A stretch of 25,638 nt of DNA from Asterionellopsis glacialis. Its lineage: Eukaryota; Bacillariophyta; Plagiogrammaphyceae; Rhaphoneidales; Asterionellopsidaceae. A program made the position numbers and the translations under genes. Positions within the stretch are counted from its first letter, which is position 1. Each line of letters begins with the position of its first letter. Below are positions 21,256-25,638 of the stretch, piece after piece. Under the pieces are notes generated by a model. That model was not told the origin of the DNA and made no database searches. It saw only the letters and a list, made by a program, of their open reading frames with translations. The stretch is from positions 1 to 25,638 of the forward strand of contig WKLE02006473.1 of the NCBI GenBank assembly GCA_014885115.2, in the 5' to 3' direction.

Positions 21256-22860
21256 TCACGTGAGTTCGCCACTTTCGGTTGTACTAAGGTTTGGTGCTGC
21301 TTCTTCTTCTTCTGTTGTTCTAGTACTGAGCTTTTCTTTGAACGAATTTGGAAGATGCTTTTTGAGATCGTCTTCCAAAGCGCGATTCTTTTGCATCACC
21401 CAATATGTGGTGCAAACAAAGCCAATAGACACGACCAGAATGAAGGGGACTAGGGTGGCAAGGTTTGAGTCTCTAGGTGATCGAATACCACCACTGCCAT
21501 ACGTTTTGCCGTTATACTTAATTTCCAAAATAGTCCCTTGTTTGGAAGCTCTGGCTAGATCATCAGCGGTGGCTTCTTCCATATCAGTTTTAGTTTCAAA
21601 TTTATAACATTGGTTACAATTTGTGTACCCAGCATCATCATAACAATTATAGCCCCATTGTTCTTCGTCACCTTCTCCGTCATTCTCTAAAAATCTGCCT
21701 TCGTTATCATGGTCTTGACTACCACTATCGTCGTCTTTGTTCAGGTCGTATGCTCTGCATGGCTGACAAATCTTATAGACATCCATGTACGAGTTCCAGT
21801 AATCAACCAAATTTTTGTAGAACGTGACACCAGATGAAGAATAATATTGTGCAATGTAATTGTAAATTGTATAGTCTGCTAATTGTGTGCATGATTTATC
21901 GGAGTAGGTAGCAAAGGTCATATTACCTTCTCCCATGGGGTGTGTGTCGAAGTATAAAGCATTCCCATATGAATCTGAATAGTACAATTCTTGACAATAG
22001 GTTGGCCAGTATTCTCGATAATTTGACATGAATTCGTACGTATCATCATCCCAAATACAATACCCTTCATGTTTGAAGAGTTGTTCTGCCCAGTCTTCCA
22101 TACCGTCAAGTTCTTTGTAAACTCCTAATAATTTAAAGTGTGTACCAGGTTCATGACAATCCATCTCCACACAACGTCCACCTTGGCACGTAGAGTCGTC
22201 CCACGTATTCGTTTCGAAATCATAAAATTTATATTCTCCTATGGATCCTCCTTTGTACCTTGGATCTACATACTATAAAACAAAATGCGGGACAAAATAC
22301 ACAGAATTAGCACACATAATATACTGATAATACCACAAGACGTATAAGATATCGCTATCTAAAACCTCCAATCGTTTGCTTACCGCAGCCCAAAGAACTA
22401 CACGGTCACAATCTTCACCATCATCGTTTGATCCAGATTCATCTTCGTCGTTCTTTTCTGATGTATCATCGTAATCACAATCGATATACATTCCCAAATA
22501 TCTCCAAGCTAACGAATAAGGTTCATATTCATTCCCATGCTTATCAACTAAGAATGACGAAAAATCTTCATCTGCACTATATTCAATCTTCCTTCTATTT
22601 TGCTGTTGTTTCCTTTGACGATGACTTCTATTGTTGTTGTTGTTTTCCAACAATATTTTTTCTGCCGAACTCATCATGGTAGGAGAGAAGGGTAATGATC
22701 TGCTTTTCGAGTTTTGGTGTGCTTCTTCTTGTTGATGTTTCAGTTCAACTGGTTTAGTCGCTGATGAGAATGGCATCGTTGTACAAAAAATTGTAGACAT
22801 TAATTGCACCAGGTTGTGTGTACATCTTTGTTTGTTTTGCCATTTATTGTTCGCTGCCAT
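21256..22860 (-). CDS. Cys-rich acidic type I membrane protein, conserved but uncharacterised (two exons)
   Basis: Exon 1 is 22860-22384 and exon 2 is 22272-21256, joined across a 111-nt phase-0 intron (GTAAGC...TTATAG) to give about 497 residues. The junction reads RVVLWAA/YVDPRYKGG without a break, and exon 2 stays open back to the acceptor, passing a GTG codon at 22170. The first ATG is at 22860; the open frame before it reaches only a TTG. A weak signal peptide lies around NLVQLMSTIFCTTMPFSSA, and the inner ATG at 22800 is an alternative start. The ectodomain has paired cysteines (YIDCDYDD, STCQGGRCVEMDCHEP, EGYCIW, CQPCRAYD, CNQCYKF) and a strongly acidic spacer. One membrane segment lies at about 430-451 (LVPFILVVSIGFVCTTYW), followed by a short charged tail. 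A likely N-glycosylation site is NMT. I associate this pattern with a diatom family of unknown function; secretory-pathway or cell-surface location is inferred. Confidence 0.78.
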
Positions 22861-23300
22861 TATTTCTCGTGCTGTATTCTCTATCTTGTTGTATCTTTGT
22901 TCTCTTCCCAAGTTGCGCAGACAAAATAGAACGACGATATGCGATTCTCTTTAGCTTTTCTTCGCTTTTTTTTCGTTTTAGAGATTACTTTATCTATCGT
23001 ATTTTTGGTTGTCCAGTCCAAAATATTTCCGACATCCTCGAAGAAAAAATCTATTTTTTATATAAATATACATAAACGATGCTTATTCATAACAGATGAT
23101 CAAAAAGTTACTTATTACTTTGTAACGCCCTTTGAACGTCTAACGAATGTGCGCACCTAATCAGAGAAATTGATGCTTGCTGACATTCACGCAAAGGACA
23201 GACTCCAAAGAGTTGGGGATTCAAGGGGAAACTAACCACACAGTATTTTTGGATTTAAATGGAATAGCTATCATTAGATTCAAATATAGTAATAATATTA
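22861..23300. other. Intergenic region upstream of the Cys-rich membrane protein
   Basis: About 440 bases, T-rich on the + strand near 22940-23080. It presumably contains the promoter and leader of the gene transcribed leftward. No gene or repeat recognised, apart from a possible weak extra copy near 23260 of the repeat found just downstream. Confidence 0.5.
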
Positions 23301-23310
23301 TTTTAAAAAA

Positions 23311-23682
23311 ATAGATTGGAATGATGATGCCCATTCAACAACACTGGACAGCGCAGATAAACAAGCATGGAATGATGATTTCCATTTGTAACACAAGTCT
23401 GCTAAAACCAAGAAGATCAAGCGTACTATTAACTATCCTCCTAAGTTGATATTGACCAGAGAGTTGGGGTGTTTGTATACACCATGTGATGACAATACAA
23501 TGTGCATGAGTGCATTAAATGACCTGTTCCCTGGTCCAGATGGGGATTGTATTGCTATGATGGAGCTCTCCTCATTGCCCAAGAAGAGCTACAACAGCAG
23601 TAGGAAGATTGGTGCTTTCAATGACAAGTTCTACTGCAAGTCTGCTCCCTGCCTTTACTGCCTCCAAGATAAAGAGTAATGG
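23311..23682 (+). pseudogene. Broken coding fragment of unknown origin with a 17-residue repeat
   Basis: A + strand frame from about 23311 to the stop ending at 23682 reads as coding except for a TAA at 23389-23391. It has no ATG at its head. Two 19-base copies (23317-23335 and 23368-23386) lie 51 bases apart, so the protein repeats every 17 residues: WNDDAH then WNDDFH. After the stop the frame runs KTKKIKRTINYPPKL, then YTPCDDNTMC, FPGPDGDC and FYCKSAPCLYC. Codons here end mostly in G or C (AAG, AGC, TAC, TTC, TGC), unlike the neighbouring genes. No family recognised. It could be an exon of an unseen gene, a transposon remnant or a chance frame. Confidence 0.3.
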
Positions 23683-24135
23683 ACCCCTAGGAGGCTTGCT
23701 TTCAAGATCATGCCATTCTGGATTGAGAAATCAACAAGGTTCATCTCATCCTATTTTGAAGATGACTTGACTTATTGACCTGTCTTGATGAAAGGAGAGC
23801 CTCTAAGCTTGTGGTGTGTATGTGGCTGATGATGACCCCATGAGTTGCTTGTCCTCTTTAGCTCTTCTTGTACAGGTTGAATCTTGACTTGATTGACCTT
23901 TCCATGATTGATGAAGAGATTGGTTGATGGAGCTACAAACTTGTATGGATAGCCATGATATGATTGAATACTTGGCCGAAACTCATTACTAAGAATAAAC
24001 TAGTAGGCTGTCTCTGTTTTACACCAACTCAAGGCATGGGATTGAAGTTGACTGAAAGCATTGTATGTTGATATCCACCTCATTTGGGAGCAGAAGACAT
24101 TGTTATAATGTACATAGGAATCCTAGTTTTACTAC
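23683..24135. other. Unassigned stretch between two broken genes
   Basis: About 450 bases with no intact gene. A minus-strand frame from 24122 to 23772 is open except for one TAG at 24002-24000 and reads partly like coding sequence, but has no recognisable domain. It follows the end of the monooxygenase pseudogene on the same strand. Confidence 0.4.
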
Positions 24136-25638
24136 TTATACATGTTTATCTTTCACATCATTACCTCCAAGCAGATTGAAATTACTCAGTATTATGTCAA
24201 TCTGATCCACCCTATTCTTGTACTCTACAAATTTACTTTTCCAATTATTTGTGATTCTAGCATTGGGCCTGCCTTGATTCAACAAGTACCAACTATTTTT
24301 TACCTTGGCAAAGATCAAATCTTTCATGCAAGTGCTCACTTCATCATCAAACCTATCTTCCGTGGCTTTCTTCGCTTCAATTGTTCTGCAATCTTTCTCA
24401 CCTAGCGTGGTCAGCATAGTTACTGCATGTACAATAAAGTCACTTTGCCCCTCAATGAACAGCAAGACAGAAGTATGCCCTGTGTTGGTATGTACACCAA
24501 AGAGAAAGAAGAGGTTTGAGAATCCATGTGCACACAAGCCAAAGTATGCATGTGCACCTTGAGCATTTCTTCTTGCTATTGAGACATCCATACTGTATAA
24601 GAACAGATTGGTGATGAATCCTGCAGCCAGGATGACAGTATCAGCCTTGATATATGATCCATGATTGCATATCTCAATTCCATCTTGTTTGGTACTCTTG
24701 ACCTTTTCTGTTACAACATGAAAATTATCCTTGACTAGTGCTGGGTAAAACATATCACTAAATAGTACTCAGCATTCTCCACCAATAGTGGATGTTGGCC
24801 AAAGTATCTTTTGCAGTTCCTTGTCTTTCACATTCCAAAATAGATTCAACTTGCATAATGCAGTGTTTGTCACTATTGATAACCAAGTACAACTAATCAT
24901 TGAAAACAAGGGAGGAACTGATAGTAGATAGGTCTACTAATTACCACTTGAAACTGATTCAGTCCAAGACTGAGCAATGTCTCATTTGTAAATACTAGCA
25001 GCATAATATAGTTGGGTGTCCTATGAATCAAGTTCACTTCCTTGTAGACTTTCTAAAATTTAGGTAGAGCTTGAGAACAGCTTACCACACTTCCTACAAC
25101 TACTATGATCCTTGAAGTCATCAAGTACATGCTTGCCAATTTGTGCAGTGTGGATAATTTAACTGTTAAAGTCTTCCATGCCCTCAAACTTTGGTATATT
25201 TAGATAATGAAGCTGCCCCACAGAAGATATTACAATCTTTGCATAAAAGGTCTGCCCTCCAGTGGTTGATACCTTCCAAGTACATGCCTTATTGTTGTAT
25301 TGCATGGTAGATTGTATTGAATATGATCCTTGACCTTTTATTTGTCTGCAACTTTATGTATATATTGTAAACTGTTGATTTGACCTTCAAATGCATTTGA
25401 CCAGCATGTGTCATCAACTTTGAAGCTGTATGAGTATAGACTACTAGGAATATTGCAAGCAGCTCTGCATTAAGTATTGCCTCTCCAGGTTCTACCTAGA
25501 TCATCTGCCTTTTCCAGTATGATAAAGGATTCAATATTTGCTTTCTCTTGAACCTTGTTGATAGCCTGACAGATACCAGCAAAACTGGAGCCAATTGCCC
25601 TATGCCGGTGCGCACGGCATGTCGGGTTGCGACAATCA
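24136..25638 (-). pseudogene. Baeyer-Villiger-type flavin monooxygenase pseudogene, truncated at window edge
   Basis: Read right to left, the minus strand carries recognisable pieces of a class B flavin monooxygenase in family order. These are an FAD-site remnant IGSSFAGI then FIILEKADDLGRTWRGNT; AACNIPSSLYSYSF; SVGQLHYLNIPKFEGMEDF with IIHTAQ; VVVGSVVSCSQALPKF then HRTPNYIMLL; VKDKELQKILWPTSTIGG; SDMFYPALVKDNF; FSNLFFLFGVHTNTGH; and SWYLLNQGR...ITNNWKSKFVEYKNR. Stops interrupt these blocks at 25472-25470, 25340-25338, 25161-25159, 25055-25053, 24939-24934 (two), 24899-24897 and 24771-24769. The frame changes near 25282-25310, between 25110 and 25150, and again near 24900. Several stops replace single residues inside conserved blocks (NT*CRAAC for NTYPG), so introns cannot explain them. 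The second glycine of the FAD motif is also lost. The last 206 codons (24753-24136) remain open. Intact relatives insert oxygen next to carbonyls using NADPH and FAD. Confidence 0.87.
25602..25620. repeat. GC-rich imperfect palindrome at the right edge
   Basis: ATGCCG and CGGCAT flank a GTGCGCA core that is itself part of the palindrome GTGCGCAC, so nearly the whole 19 bases fold back on themselves with one unpaired base. It stands at the point where monooxygenase similarity stops and base composition shifts to GC-rich. A transposon end or deletion junction is possible but not shown. Confidence 0.4.

Noticed and set aside
21256..22170. A separate 304-residue membrane protein starting at 22170
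   Set aside because: The apparent start is a GTG inside an exon that stays open to a splice acceptor at 22273.
24136..24753. An intact 205-residue oxidoreductase
   Set aside because: It is only the C-terminal third of the monooxygenase family, and an in-frame TGA at 24771-24769 interrupts the conserved block directly upstream.
23149..25615. GTGCGCAC octamers at 23149 and 25608 as ends of a mobile element around the decayed region
   Set aside because: An 8-base palindrome occurring twice in 25 kb is near chance; no matching flanks or target duplication seen.
1..25638. tRNA, rRNA or CRISPR array
   Set aside because: Reading by eye found no cloverleaf with a GGTTCGAATCC-type T-loop, no rRNA segment and no spaced direct repeats. 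A covariance-model scan was not possible here.

Overview
The window looks like nuclear DNA of a photosynthetic stramenopile, most likely a diatom. It is AT-leaning, with loosely spaced genes on both strands. Introns are few and short, GT-AG, roughly 90-230 nt. The ferredoxin-like protein starts with a signal peptide followed by a Phe-led cleavage context (ANS/FVSP) that fits a diatom-type bipartite plastid presequence. The BTB protein and the Cys-rich type I membrane protein have the look of uncharacterised families I associate with diatom genomes. No prokaryotic operon layout is present. The diatom assignment is inference; no rRNA or organelle marker is in the window.

Left third (1-9.3 kb): a short-chain dehydrogenase on + whose glycine-rich motif is split by an intron and whose 5' end lies outside the window; a four-CBS-domain AMPK-gamma/SNF4-like protein on -; a BTB/POZ protein with long low-complexity linkers on -; a small twin-CX9C mitochondrial protein on +; and a Nodulin-like major facilitator transporter on -.

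Middle (9.8-20.1 kb): a probable plastid protein fusing a PDZ-like domain to a [2Fe-2S] ferredoxin domain on +, then a very large three-exon gene on -. Joining the exons by phase-compatible GT-AG junctions gives a 2878-residue TMEM131-like type I membrane protein with a signal peptide, a long lumenal part, one membrane segment near residue 2060 and a tail of about 800 residues. Treated separately, the tail exon would look like an unrelated protein.

Right part (20.1-25.6 kb): an AT-rich intergenic stretch with a cluster of TACCWGGTA palindromes; a two-exon Cys-rich, acidic type I membrane protein on -; and from about 23.3 kb a decayed region. This holds a short broken coding fragment with a 17-residue repeat and an extensively disabled Baeyer-Villiger-type flavin monooxygenase pseudogene on -, running off the right edge.

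The intact genes do not form one pathway: they serve redox, transport, secretory-pathway and signalling roles. The observations most worth following are the PDZ-ferredoxin fusion, the full-length TMEM131-like model, the monooxygenase pseudogene and the palindrome cluster.
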